Shown here one piece after another: positions 1-6,593 of a DNA stretch of 14,423 nucleotides. Under the pieces are notes generated by a model. That model was given only the letters and a program-made list of their open reading frames with translations. It was not told the DNA's origin and made no database searches. The position numbers and the translations under genes were made by a program. Each line of letters starts with the position of its first letter. Within the stretch, counting starts at the first letter, position 1. Source of the stretch: Euryarchaeota archaeon UBA88 (GTDB taxonomy: Archaea; Thermoplasmatota; Poseidoniia; Poseidoniales; Poseidoniaceae); NCBI GenBank assembly GCA_002499545.1, contig DAME01000048.1, positions 8,560-22,982 on the forward strand, read 5' to 3'.

Positions 1-5
1 GTTGT

Positions 6-623
6 ATGAACAACAGAGTCGTGGTTCGCAGCCTAGTTACACCAGAAGGAAATCTTGTCGCAATGGATGATGGGACCATCGTCTGGCGTCCAACCAACGG
101 CATCCGACGGCAAATCAAAATCGACGCTATTGCCACTGTACTGCTCGCCATCAAAGGTCCACACCACACCTATGACACCGTCGGAATTGGCGATTCAAAC
201 GGGGGTATCACCCTACTTTCACTACCGCTGCTTCAAGTAATCGAGCGTTTCTCGGTTCAAGGCGGTATTGTCCGCTCACTGTGCGTTGTGTCGTCTGCCG
301 TTAGCAAATTTTTGGCTGCAACACAAGATGGAACCGTATGGCTGATTGGACCGGAGGTACCTTCACGGACCGTTCAGTTGTTTTGCCATAATGCTCCAAT
401 CACAAGCTTGCGCCTCGAAGAGGAAATGATTCATATTCAGAGTGGATGGAACCGTCGAACTTACGATTGGACTGGAACAACACAGTACGAATTCAACCAT
501 GCAGAAGAGTTCGAAGTTCGGGCTGAAAAAAGGGCCAACCGACGAGCGAGAATTCTCGAATCCCAACAACGCTCAAGCGATACAAAGCAACCATTAATGT
601 TGGATTTACCCGCATTGGCTTAA
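6..623 (+). CDS. beta-propeller-like hypothetical protein (possibly 5'-partial)
   Basis: I do not recognise a named family. The 205-residue product shows short alternating beta-strand blocks that resemble three to four WD40/PQQ-like blades: strand-turn units ending in 'DGTIVW' (about residues 22-27), 'GGITLLSL' (66-73) and 'DGTVWLIG' (107-114). The C-terminal 45 residues switch to a charged, Arg/Glu-rich, probably helical tail. There is no signal peptide or membrane segment, so it is probably cytoplasmic. The ATG lies five bases from the window edge and the frame is open up to the edge, so the start could lie further upstream, although an N-terminus of MNNRVVV is plausible. Its stop codon overlaps the stop of the convergent pseudo-metallo-beta-lactamase gene. 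A scaffold role would fit propeller folds in general but is only inference. Confidence 0.7.
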   Translation: MNNRVVVRSLVTPEGNLVAMDDGTIVWRPTNGIRRQIKIDAIATVLLAIKGPHHTYDTVGIGDSNGGITLLSLPLLQVIERFSVQGGIVRSLCVVSSAVSKFLAATQDGTVWLIGPEVPSRTVQLFCHNAPITSLRLEEEMIHIQSGWNRRTYDWTGTTQYEFNHAEEFEVRAEKRANRRARILESQQRSSDTKQPLMLDLPALA

Positions 624-1384
624 GATGATTCTTGCTCATCCAAAGGCCAAGGTGGATGGGGAGAATACCACAAAGCAGTCGCGGCTGGTTTCGGTGTTGA
701 TGCTGGAACTTTAGCTTCATCTTCAACGCACTGCTCAAAGAACTTGAGATGTTGTGTGAGCACCTCTTTGACGTGCACAGCTCCTTTGATAGCGGGTCCT
801 TGGAAAGGCAATACCGAGTGAGGCTTCAATGCTAGAATTCGTTGGAGGCTCGTCACGAGGTCGGGTAAACAACCGCTGGGTAAGTCCCACCGTGTTGGCC
901 GGTCTGCCCGGGGAATCAGTGGCCCGACGATCATCATCTTTGACTCTGGAATCCAATAGCCCATTCCGTCAGATGAATGCCCGGGGAGATGAATCGATTC
1001 AACGTGTCCGTTACCGAGAACAAAAACCTCACCATCGTCGACGACTTCGGTTTGTACAGACGGCATATCCGAATCGTATCGGTTCGCCCAGGTCGTGAAA
1101 AAGTCGCCCGTTTCAAGCGCAGATTGTCCGTCTGCATGCACGTGAATTTTACATCCAGGAAAAGAGTCAGAAAGGTGACGAGCACCACCTGAACACGGGA
1201 AACGTTTGCTGGTTAACAGGACCCTATCAAGTGAGCCATCTTCTCCAATGATTCCTTTAATCCGCTCAACTTGCAAACCTTGGTACCATGATGTCCCTGC
1301 ATCGATTACAATCGTTGACAGCGAACCTACGATGAGCACCAAATTGGCGTCATGGTGAATTGCTGGCAAGCGTAAGACACGCAC
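620..1384 (-). CDS. metallo-beta-lactamase-fold protein with degenerate metal site (probable pseudoenzyme)
   Basis: The 254-residue protein follows the usual order of a glyoxalase-II-like MBL fold: an N-terminal beta sandwich with 'TIVIDAGTS' (residues 24-32), the first metal-motif loop at 57-68, 'LPGHSSDGMGYW' at 133-144, 'MIVGPL' at 151-156 and 'VLPFQGP' at 191-197. In active members these read THxHxDHxGG, PGHT, GD and GHG. Here the first motif reads TSKRFPCSGG, so three His and one Asp become S59, R61, C64 and P63. The GD aspartate is P155 and the last His is Q195; only H136 survives. The fold and length are intact and the frame is clean, so this looks like a folded non-metal protein rather than a decayed gene. 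Translation starts at GTG because an in-frame TGA lies just upstream (1388-1390). No signal peptide is seen. Ligand and function are unknown. Confidence 0.8.
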   Translation of the reverse strand: MRVLRLPAIHHDANLVLIVGSLSTIVIDAGTSWYQGLQVERIKGIIGEDGSLDRVLLTSKRFPCSGGARHLSDSFPGCKIHVHADGQSALETGDFFTTWANRYDSDMPSVQTEVVDDGEVFVLGNGHVESIHLPGHSSDGMGYWIPESKMMIVGPLIPRADRPTRWDLPSGCLPDLVTSLQRILALKPHSVLPFQGPAIKGAVHVKEVLTQHLKFFEQCVEDEAKVPASTPKPAATALWYSPHPPWPLDEQESS

Positions 1385-1489
1385 GGTTCATGCTGGTGAA
1401 ACCACTCTTTGAACCATCCTCTCATACGGGCTGATGTTGCACTGCCACGCATTCGTTGGCGAATCCCATTTTCATTCACTCGGTTTTGA

Positions 1490-1496
1490 TTAAATA
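1490..1496 (+). promoter_or_regulatory. TATA-like box of rpl40e
   Basis: TTAAATA, centred 25 bp before the rpl40e ATG. This is the spacing expected between an archaeal TATA box and the transcription start, so the transcript would begin at or next to the ATG. Its position is seen; its use is inferred. A 5-bp inverted repeat, ATTCG-TTGG-CGAAT, lies upstream at 1451-1464. Confidence 0.55.
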
Positions 1497-1517
1497 GGGG
1501 GAGTTATTCGCAGACCC

Positions 1518-1667
1518 ATGGCACGATTCCCTGAGGCAGAAGCACGGATGCTTCACCGCAAGATTTGCATGAAGTGCAATGCACGCAATGCAGTCCGTGC
1601 AACGCGCTGTCGCAAGTGTGGTTACAAGGGACTTCGGGCCAAGAACATCGAGCGCAAGGGTGCTTGA
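1518..1667 (+). CDS. rpl40e: large ribosomal subunit protein eL40
   Basis: This 49-residue protein starts MARFPEAEAR and carries two CxxC pairs (C17/C20 and C31/C34) separated by the Arg-rich segment NARNAVRATR, followed by KCGYKGLRAKN. That is the archaeal form of ribosomal protein L40e, without the ubiquitin moiety fused to it in eukaryotes. The four cysteines bind one zinc, and the protein sits on the large subunit near the factor-binding region. Length is normal for the archaeal family. The ATG directly follows 'cagaccc' with no Shine-Dalgarno sequence, and a TATA-like box lies 25 bp upstream, so the mRNA is probably leaderless. It is divergent from the pseudo-MBL gene and convergent with the A24 peptidase gene 22 bp downstream. 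Confidence 0.95.
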   Translation: MARFPEAEARMLHRKICMKCNARNAVRATRCRKCGYKGLRAKNIERKGA

Positions 1668-1684
1668 TCGGTTCGTCTTTTCAT

Positions 1685-1699
1685 GGGGCTCAGAGCCCC
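1685..1699. terminator. small hairpin between the convergent rpl40e and A24 peptidase genes
   Basis: GGGGCT-CAG-AGCCCC is a perfect 6-bp stem with a 3-nt loop. It overlaps the last codons of the peptidase gene and lies 18 bp past the rpl40e stop. A short T-rich tract (CTTTTC, near 1676-1682) precedes it on the rpl40e side. It could help end transcripts from either side; there is no long T-run after it. Confidence 0.3.
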
Positions 1700-2688
1700 A
1701 ACATCGGCATCAATAGTGCCATAGGATCTCCGAGTAGTATCATCGGAAATATCGCAGGGAACAAGAACACCAACAAGGGCAACTTGTGACTCACCCACAC
1801 TTTGTGGACACCAGCATTCTTCAATTCTTCTAACGATGCGAGAACCTGCTGTTCGGTTGGGGTTCTTCGGGGTGCACGCTTTCGATGGTACACTTTGGTT
1901 TCGCCATTCGGCATGTCAACAAGTGAAGTGAGCAACCACACATGGCGATTCATTACTTCTGTGCGGGGCATCTGAACAGCGTGCCAACCCAGTAACAAGT
2001 CACTCAGTGAAGTGATGTGTCCACGGAAGAGATTCAGTCCGAGTAAAATAAATGGAATGAAGAGGAAACTGAGTCCACCCCACATCAACAATGCGAACGT
2101 TGGAGGAAGAGCGACCAAAGCATCTGGAGTGGCTGAAGAAAACCACAGAGGCATCGTTGACCAACTTGGAATTAACAAAGCCACCCACATCAGCGCCTTG
2201 GCATCAGCACCACCGTGAATCATACGAAGTCGCCATGCACCGTCAATCAAGAACAAGGCAGGTAGAACTGCAAAGGTACTCCACCATAGCGCCCCGAGTC
2301 CAGATGCTTCGCCAAGAAGTACGTCAAGAGGATGTGTTGACTGATACAGAATTCCTCCACACACTAAACCCACAGCGCTTACCAGATACCACAGCGATAC
2401 GGCGAGGTCCATCCTCGACCCTGACATCACATCTTTGAATGTGGGACGACCGAGAACCGAACCACTAGCGAATGCTACAGAAGCAGAGGCAGTCAAATAA
2501 ATCGTCCAATCTGCTCCGTGAACCATCAAGTCCAAGACCCACAAAAACAGAGCTGGTTTGACCCAAACGAGCCAGTGCTCGTTTTTCACTCGTCGTTGTT
2601 TATGGTCCATCCAAGCGGCCCAACCCAAACCCAGAATCAAAGCAAAGACGCGAGAGTATCCTAAAACGTCGGATTCTGAGAGCGCCAT
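1690..2688 (-). CDS. archaeal type IV prepilin / preflagellin peptidase (A24 family)
   Basis: Membrane aspartic protease of 332 residues, predicted to cleave the class III signal peptides of archaeal pilins or archaellins on the cytoplasmic face. Both catalytic aspartates are in the expected contexts: D28 after the first membrane helix (WMDHKQRRVKN, compare DxxxxxxPN) and D162 in GGADAK (family GxGD). About six to eight hydrophobic segments are visible, near 10-26, 42-57, 61-80, 95-115, 130-148, 165-180 and 195-220. A soluble, basic stretch (about 240-300) precedes 'VHKVWVSHKLPLLVFL' and a final hydrophobic hairpin; this tail resembles the C-terminal FlaK/PibD region (VWVTPKIPF). The 332-residue length is nearer to long archaeal PibD-type enzymes than to the shorter FlaK. 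No pilin or archaellum gene is in the window. A TATA-like element 26 bp before the ATG suggests its own leaderless promoter. Confidence 0.85.
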   Translation of the reverse strand: MALSESDVLGYSRVFALILGLGWAAWMDHKQRRVKNEHWLVWVKPALFLWVLDLMVHGADWTIYLTASASVAFASGSVLGRPTFKDVMSGSRMDLAVSLWYLVSAVGLVCGGILYQSTHPLDVLLGEASGLGALWWSTFAVLPALFLIDGAWRLRMIHGGADAKALMWVALLIPSWSTMPLWFSSATPDALVALPPTFALLMWGGLSFLFIPFILLGLNLFRGHITSLSDLLLGWHAVQMPRTEVMNRHVWLLTSLVDMPNGETKVYHRKRAPRRTPTEQQVLASLEELKNAGVHKVWVSHKLPLLVFLFPAIFPMILLGDPMALLMPMLGL

Positions 2689-2710
2689 ATCCTGCGGATG
2701 ATGGCAATGA

Positions 2711-2718
2711 ACTTAAAG
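2711..2718 (-). promoter_or_regulatory. TATA-like box shared by the divergent A24 peptidase / UPF0147 genes
   Basis: CTTTAAGT on the minus strand is centred about 26 bp before the peptidase ATG, which suggests a leaderless mRNA. The element is nearly palindromic (ACTTAAAG on the plus strand). In the other direction it would place a UPF0147 transcript start near 2740, leaving a roughly 20-nt leader that contains the GAGG ribosome-binding site. Confidence 0.4.
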
Positions 2719-2750
2719 ACGGCCTCCGACCACAGCGTAGTGCAACCAAT

Positions 2751-2754
2751 GAGG
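2751..2754 (+). promoter_or_regulatory. Shine-Dalgarno-like site of the UPF0147 gene
   Basis: GAGG lies 8 nt before the ATG at 2763 and only 2 nt before the GTG at 2757. It therefore favours the ATG as the start. Confidence 0.45.
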
Positions 2755-2762
2755 CAGTGAAC

Positions 2763-3029
2763 ATGGAAATCGAATCTCGCCTACAACAAGTTGCCTCCGT
2801 CATCAACCAAATCGATGACCCCAAAGTTCCTCGAAATATCCGTCGACAAGCCAAAGAGGCCTGCGACCAGTGGTTACTGAACAAGTCAAAGAAACTGGAC
2901 GTTCGTATCGCTATGGCACAATCCAAACTTGAAGAATTGTACGAAGACCCGAATATCCCTCCAGAATTTGGAACCCTCATCTTGATGATCAATACAGAAC
3001 TTGAGAAGATTCTCACTGAAGTTCTATGA
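2763..3029 (+). CDS. UPF0147 family protein
   Basis: Small archaeal protein (88 residues) matching the UPF0147 pattern by eye: an N-terminal helix with 'INQIDDPKVPRNIRRQAKEA' followed by 'VRIAMAQSKLEELYEDPNIP' and a final amphipathic helix ending LEKILTEVL. The family is widespread in archaea, all-helical, cytoplasmic and of unknown function. I chose the ATG at 2763 over the in-frame GTG at 2757 because a GAGG Shine-Dalgarno-like sequence at 2751-2754 sits 8 nt before the ATG but only 2 nt before the GTG. The GTG would add just two residues. Its last codons overlap the stop of the convergent MFS gene by 6 bp. Confidence 0.9.
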   Translation: MEIESRLQQVASVINQIDDPKVPRNIRRQAKEACDQWLLNKSKKLDVRIAMAQSKLEELYEDPNIPPEFGTLILMINTELEKILTEVL

Positions 3030-4370
3030 GTTCTCATCTTCAGCGAGTTGAGGCATCCGCAACGCCAGTAATGATGCGATGAGCATCACGAGTCCACACA
3101 GGTGAAATGCCGTATGGTAATCAAACGGCCAAGGCCGAGAAGCAGTGAGATACCATACAAAACCCCCAGTGATTGGTCCAAGAATCCGTGCGAGCGCACC
3201 TACAGATTCTTGAGCACCCATGACAACACCTAACTCATAACCTTCTTCCTTGGCAATACGAGTGAGAAATGAAGAGGTCGATGGCGTGAACAAACCGTTC
3301 CCCATGGCAATAAGGCCAGATACGAGCAATATTTGCACCCAACCATACTCATATTGGGTATACGGTATGAGAAACAATCCAATTCCAGTCATTGAACTCG
3401 CAATCGGTATCAAGTTTCGAGACCCGAATTTTCGTGTCAAAGGTCCGATGAAGGCAAGTTGGGTAATAATCCCAGTTATTCCAATCATAGCAAAGACCCG
3501 TCCGTTATCGGCCACTGAAAAGGCAAGACCACCGTCCTCAATCGGCATCTTCGTGTAAAAAATGAAGATTGCATGCATGATTGTAAAACCAAACGAAAAG
3601 AGTACCGAAATCCATATGACGATGGAAATGCGACTCGAATTGAGCATGGAAACGGTGTTGCGGAATATTTGATTCATCTCTCCTACCCATGATTTCTTTT
3701 CAGTTATGTTTCGGTCTTCCGGTGGTAAGGATTCAGGCAACATCCGCAAAGCAACAAATAACGAAAATACGGAGAGAAGGCTCGCTGCAATACATGGAAG
3801 GAGGTACGGATATGTTTCGAAAAGGGTATCTTGGAACATGCCCCAGCGCGTTGCAGGGTCCGAGAGTTCACCCCCAATGAACGGACCAAAGGTGAAGCCT
3901 AGGCCGAATGCAGCACCGATTAAGCCCATCCGAGTGGCAAGTTGCTGTGGTTCGCTCACGTCACCAATGTAGGCGCGAGCAACCGCGAGATTACCGTTGA
4001 AGACGCCAGCCAAAAATCGGGCACTGAACGCAATAAAGAGGGTGTTTGCTAATCCAAACAGTGTGAAAAAAACGGTGTTACCAATCAACCCGATTAGAAG
4101 AACTGGACGACGTCCGATGCGGTCGGAAAGTGAACCCCAAAACGGTGCGAAAAGAAACTGGGCGAGTGAATACGATGCCATCAGTAGCCCAACAAATATT
4201 CCAACATTTGCGCTCTGCGACGCAGGCGTGATATCTTCAACAAGATAGGTGATGAAGGGAATGACAATCCCAAACCCAATCATGTCGATGAAGGTCACCA
4301 AAAATAGGACGAACAGCGCACCCTTACTCGCATCGGAGGCAACCGATGACGCTGGTGGGCTATCAGTCAT
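3024..4370 (-). CDS. MFS transporter, DHA1 (TetA-like) drug:H+ antiporter family
   Basis: A 448-residue, 12-helix major facilitator protein. Helix 1 carries 'FIDMIGFGIVIP' with D29. The loop between helices 2 and 3 has a full motif A, GSLSDRIGRRP (79-89). Helix 5 has the antiporter motif C as 'GFTFGPFIGG'. A long cytoplasmic loop, rich in charge, joins helices 6 and 7 (around 'PESLPPEDRNITEKKSW'). These features place it with proton-coupled exporters such as TetA and multidrug efflux pumps; the substrate cannot be told from sequence. An upstream in-frame GTG (4391) would add seven residues, but a TATA-like element centred 25 bp before the ATG at 4370 makes that ATG the better, leaderless start. 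It lies 82 bp downstream of lonB on the same strand but seems to have its own promoter. Confidence 0.9.
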   Translation of the reverse strand: MTDSPPASSVASDASKGALFVLFLVTFIDMIGFGIVIPFITYLVEDITPASQSANVGIFVGLLMASYSLAQFLFAPFWGSLSDRIGRRPVLLIGLIGNTVFFTLFGLANTLFIAFSARFLAGVFNGNLAVARAYIGDVSEPQQLATRMGLIGAAFGLGFTFGPFIGGELSDPATRWGMFQDTLFETYPYLLPCIAASLLSVFSLFVALRMLPESLPPEDRNITEKKSWVGEMNQIFRNTVSMLNSSRISIVIWISVLFSFGFTIMHAIFIFYTKMPIEDGGLAFSVADNGRVFAMIGITGIITQLAFIGPLTRKFGSRNLIPIASSMTGIGLFLIPYTQYEYGWVQILLVSGLIAMGNGLFTPSTSSFLTRIAKEEGYELGVVMGAQESVGALARILGPITGGFVWYLTASRPWPFDYHTAFHLCGLVMLIASLLALRMPQLAEDENS

Positions 4371-4391
4371 AGTGCGAGCCAATCCGGTCAC

Positions 4392-4398
4392 CTTTTAG
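4392..4398 (-). promoter_or_regulatory. TATA-like box of the MFS gene
   Basis: CTAAAAG on the minus strand, centred 25 bp before the ATG at 4370. It overlaps the region just upstream of the alternative GTG at 4391, so a transcript made from it would exclude that GTG. This supports the ATG start. Confidence 0.4.
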
Positions 4399-4439
4399 TA
4401 TCACACGCTGAATCAATGTTGAACCAAGCAATCTTCCGA

Positions 4440-4457
4440 CTTGAGCAAAAACTCAAG
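4440..4457 (-). terminator. hairpin with oligo-T loop overlapping the lonB stop codon
   Basis: CTTGAG (4440-4445) and CTCAAG (4452-4457) form a perfect 6-bp stem around a 6-nt loop. On the minus strand the loop is TTTTTG, directly after the lonB TGA. Archaeal transcription often ends at oligo-T tracts, so this may end the lonB transcript before the MFS promoter. A chance palindrome is possible. Confidence 0.4.
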
Positions 4458-6516
4458 CTGAAGAAACCGTGTTGGTCACAGGAGTCAATCGATCAATAAC
4501 CGCGCCCAAACGTTCGACAAGACCCGCCTTACCAGCGTGCTTGGTGAGCGCAGATTGCATGACTTCATCAAGGGTATCAACAGCGATCACTTCGACCATC
4601 TTCTCAAACTTCTCGTCCAGGAGTACGTCTTGCATGTTTGCCCGTGGAACAATGATTGTTTTGATGCCTGAACGAGCTGCAGCCTCAATCTTGGCAGTTA
4701 CACCACCAATCGGCAACACTTCTCCACGAACCGACAGGGAGCCTGTCATGGCGAGATCTTGGCGGATTGGTATGTTTTCAAGAGCCGAAATTACGGCTGT
4801 TGCGATGGTAATTGAAGCAGAGTCTCCGTCGACGCCATGAGTGTTGACGAACTGAATGTGAATATCATAATCAGAAATGTCTTTTCCGGTCAATTTCTTG
4901 ATCACTGCACTGACGTTCGTTACGCTTTCTTTGGCTAAGTCGGAAAGTCCACCCGTTGCGTGAATCTTGCCGCCTCCACCGAAGGATGGAGTAACCAATG
5001 CCTCAACAGGGAGCATGATGCCGCTGAAATCAGACAGGCCCGAATTAGCACCAAGTACTGCGAGGCCATTGACTCGACCTACACGCTCGCCACTGTTGAC
5101 GACCATAGAATAATCCAGGCGTCGCTCAATCATTCGGTCCGCAACTTGTTGCTCAAGGGGCTTAGCGATGTTGCGAGCACCCAAGACGTGGGCGGCGGTC
5201 GTGACAGGAGCACCTTCTTCCATCGCCAAATCGCCTGCAATTCGAACCAAGCCTCCAAGTTCTCGCAATCGAAGCGATAATTTTCCTCGACGACCGGCTC
5301 GGCGTTGCGCCTCTCGTAGAATAATGGCCACAGCACTCTTGTCGAAGTGAGGAATCTCTCGGGAAGTCCCAATGTCTCGGCGAACTTCTTGTGCAATGAA
5401 TCGAATCAGCCGTCGGCGATTTGGTGACGTGTCTGGCATTTCAGAGTTCACGTACACTTCATAGCCGTATCCACGAATTCTGCTACGAAGAGCGGGGTGC
5501 ATACCCTGAATTGCGTCAAGGTTGCCCGCTGCAATGAGGATGAAGTCGCATGGAACCGGTTCGGTCTTTGTTAGCGCTCCGGAAGAGCGCTCCGAGCGAC
5601 CCGAGATTGGGAATGCGCGCTCTTGCATTGCTGTCAACAAAGCCTGTTGCTCCTCCAATCGAAGAAGATTGACTTCGTCGATGTAGAGAACACCTTTGTG
5701 AGCACGGTGAATTGCGCCTGGTTCGACTCGGTCGTGTGCAGGAGTTTCCATACCACCTGACTGGAACGGGTCGTGACGTACATCACCAAGCAGCGAGCCT
5801 GAGAGGGTTGCTGTAGCGTCTACGAACGGCGGCAATTCTTTACCGTCGTGCTTGACAAGTACTTTTGGAATTCTACTTTCATCGGCAGAGCCCAAGCGTC
5901 CGCGAATAAACATGTAACCGAACATCAACAAAAACCCGCCGAACAAGAGGGTGATGATGTCCCCGTTTTGTAATGTAGCGATGACTAGCAAGAAACCAAC
6001 TGCGGCAAATCCAATCATCAGCATTTTTTGCGAGCGTTCACGCTGAGTCCGAAGTGACTCTTTCTGTAACTTAACGATGCGTTCACCACGTCCAGCCGGG
6101 ACCGAGCGAACTCGAGGTTCGTTTTCATCGTCTTCATTTGGATAGACCAACAAGTCCTCGAGTGAATCTCTCGGCAGTAAATCCGTCATTGAGCGAGCAA
6201 GCATTGACTTTCCAGTACCCGGGTCACCGATCATCAACATGTGACGGCGTTGTTCTGCCGCTTTTCGAATGACTACGGAACCTGCTTCTTGGCCGATAAC
6301 CTGGTCAACAAGACGGTCAGGGATTGGTACATCATCGGTCGATTCAAAATCAACCGACTGAATCCAGTCATCGACACTTTCTTTGACGATAGAGTCAGCA
6401 TCAGGACCGGGCTCTGGCGCCCAGATTGTTACTTCTTGAACATCTTCAGCACCTGTCGAAGTCCCGTCATCGACCTCATCAGGGGACAAGGTCGGGTCAT
6501 CACTGTCTCCGCTCAT
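4453..6516 (-). CDS. lonB: membrane-anchored ATP-dependent protease LonB
   Basis: Archaeal Lon (687 residues). It hydrolyses ATP to unfold and degrade damaged or regulatory proteins at the inner face of the membrane. An acidic N-terminal extension (1-60) precedes the AAA+ domain. Walker A is GDPGTGKS (97-104) and Walker B is 'GVLYIDE' (275-281). Two membrane helices (about 165-181 and 187-204) are inserted between them, which is diagnostic for LonB. The protease domain holds the Ser-Lys dyad: S566 in DGDSAS and K609 in GGVTAKIEAA. Total length and domain order are normal, with no LonA-type N domain. Translation starts at an ATG with a strong Shine-Dalgarno-like GGAGGG six bases upstream. It follows the giant CxxC surface-protein gene by 77 bp on the same strand. 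A hairpin with an oligo-T loop overlaps its stop codon. Confidence 0.96.
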   Translation of the reverse strand: MSGDSDDPTLSPDEVDDGTSTGAEDVQEVTIWAPEPGPDADSIVKESVDDWIQSVDFESTDDVPIPDRLVDQVIGQEAGSVVIRKAAEQRRHMLMIGDPGTGKSMLARSMTDLLPRDSLEDLLVYPNEDDENEPRVRSVPAGRGERIVKLQKESLRTQRERSQKMLMIGFAAVGFLLVIATLQNGDIITLLFGGFLLMFGYMFIRGRLGSADESRIPKVLVKHDGKELPPFVDATATLSGSLLGDVRHDPFQSGGMETPAHDRVEPGAIHRAHKGVLYIDEVNLLRLEEQQALLTAMQERAFPISGRSERSSGALTKTEPVPCDFILIAAGNLDAIQGMHPALRSRIRGYGYEVYVNSEMPDTSPNRRRLIRFIAQEVRRDIGTSREIPHFDKSAVAIILREAQRRAGRRGKLSLRLRELGGLVRIAGDLAMEEGAPVTTAAHVLGARNIAKPLEQQVADRMIERRLDYSMVVNSGERVGRVNGLAVLGANSGLSDFSGIMLPVEALVTPSFGGGGKIHATGGLSDLAKESVTNVSAVIKKLTGKDISDYDIHIQFVNTHGVDGDSASITIATAVISALENIPIRQDLAMTGSLSVRGEVLPIGGVTAKIEAAARSGIKTIIVPRANMQDVLLDEKFEKMVEVIAVDTLDEVMQSALTKHAGKAGLVERLGAVIDRLTPVTNTVSSA

Positions 6517-6522
6517 GTCATA

Positions 6523-6528
6523 CCCTCC
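6523..6528 (-). promoter_or_regulatory. lonB: strong Shine-Dalgarno site of lonB
   Basis: GGAGGG on the minus strand, 6 nt before the lonB ATG. This is the clearest Shine-Dalgarno sequence in the window and shows that this gene, unlike several neighbours, has a leader. AT-rich TATA-like stretches (CATAAAG, TGTAAAC) lie further upstream near 6542-6556 in the 77-bp gap after the giant CxxC protein gene. Confidence 0.6.
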
Positions 6529-6593
6529 GCGTCGCTCCCCTTTATGGGTTTACAATCATCCACAAAGACGATTGATACTCATCTCCGTTGAAA

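Noticed and set aside
829..1192. Plus-strand reading frames inside the pseudo-MBL gene
   Set aside because: They lie opposite a clear MBL-fold coding sequence, have no recognisable protein features and no promoter or ribosome-binding site.
1385..1415. GGTTCA...TGAACC inverted repeat upstream of the pseudo-MBL start
   Set aside because: The arms are only 6 bp with a 19-bp spacer and no second copy, so chance is a sufficient explanation.
1565..1789. Cys-rich 74-codon reading frame
   Set aside because: It is a shifted frame of rpl40e that runs into the convergent peptidase gene; the real product is the 49-residue eL40.
2091..2438. 115-codon plus-strand reading frame
   Set aside because: It is antisense to the membrane helices of the A24 peptidase and shows no domain or translation signal.
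4371..4391. GTG at 4391 as the start of the MFS gene
   Set aside because: It adds only seven residues and overlaps the position just downstream of the TATA-like element that better serves the ATG at 4370.
3024..6516. lonB and the MFS gene as an efflux/proteolysis operon
   Set aside because: The 82-bp gap holds a terminator-like hairpin and a separate TATA-like box, so co-transcription is not supported, and there is no functional link beyond adjacency.
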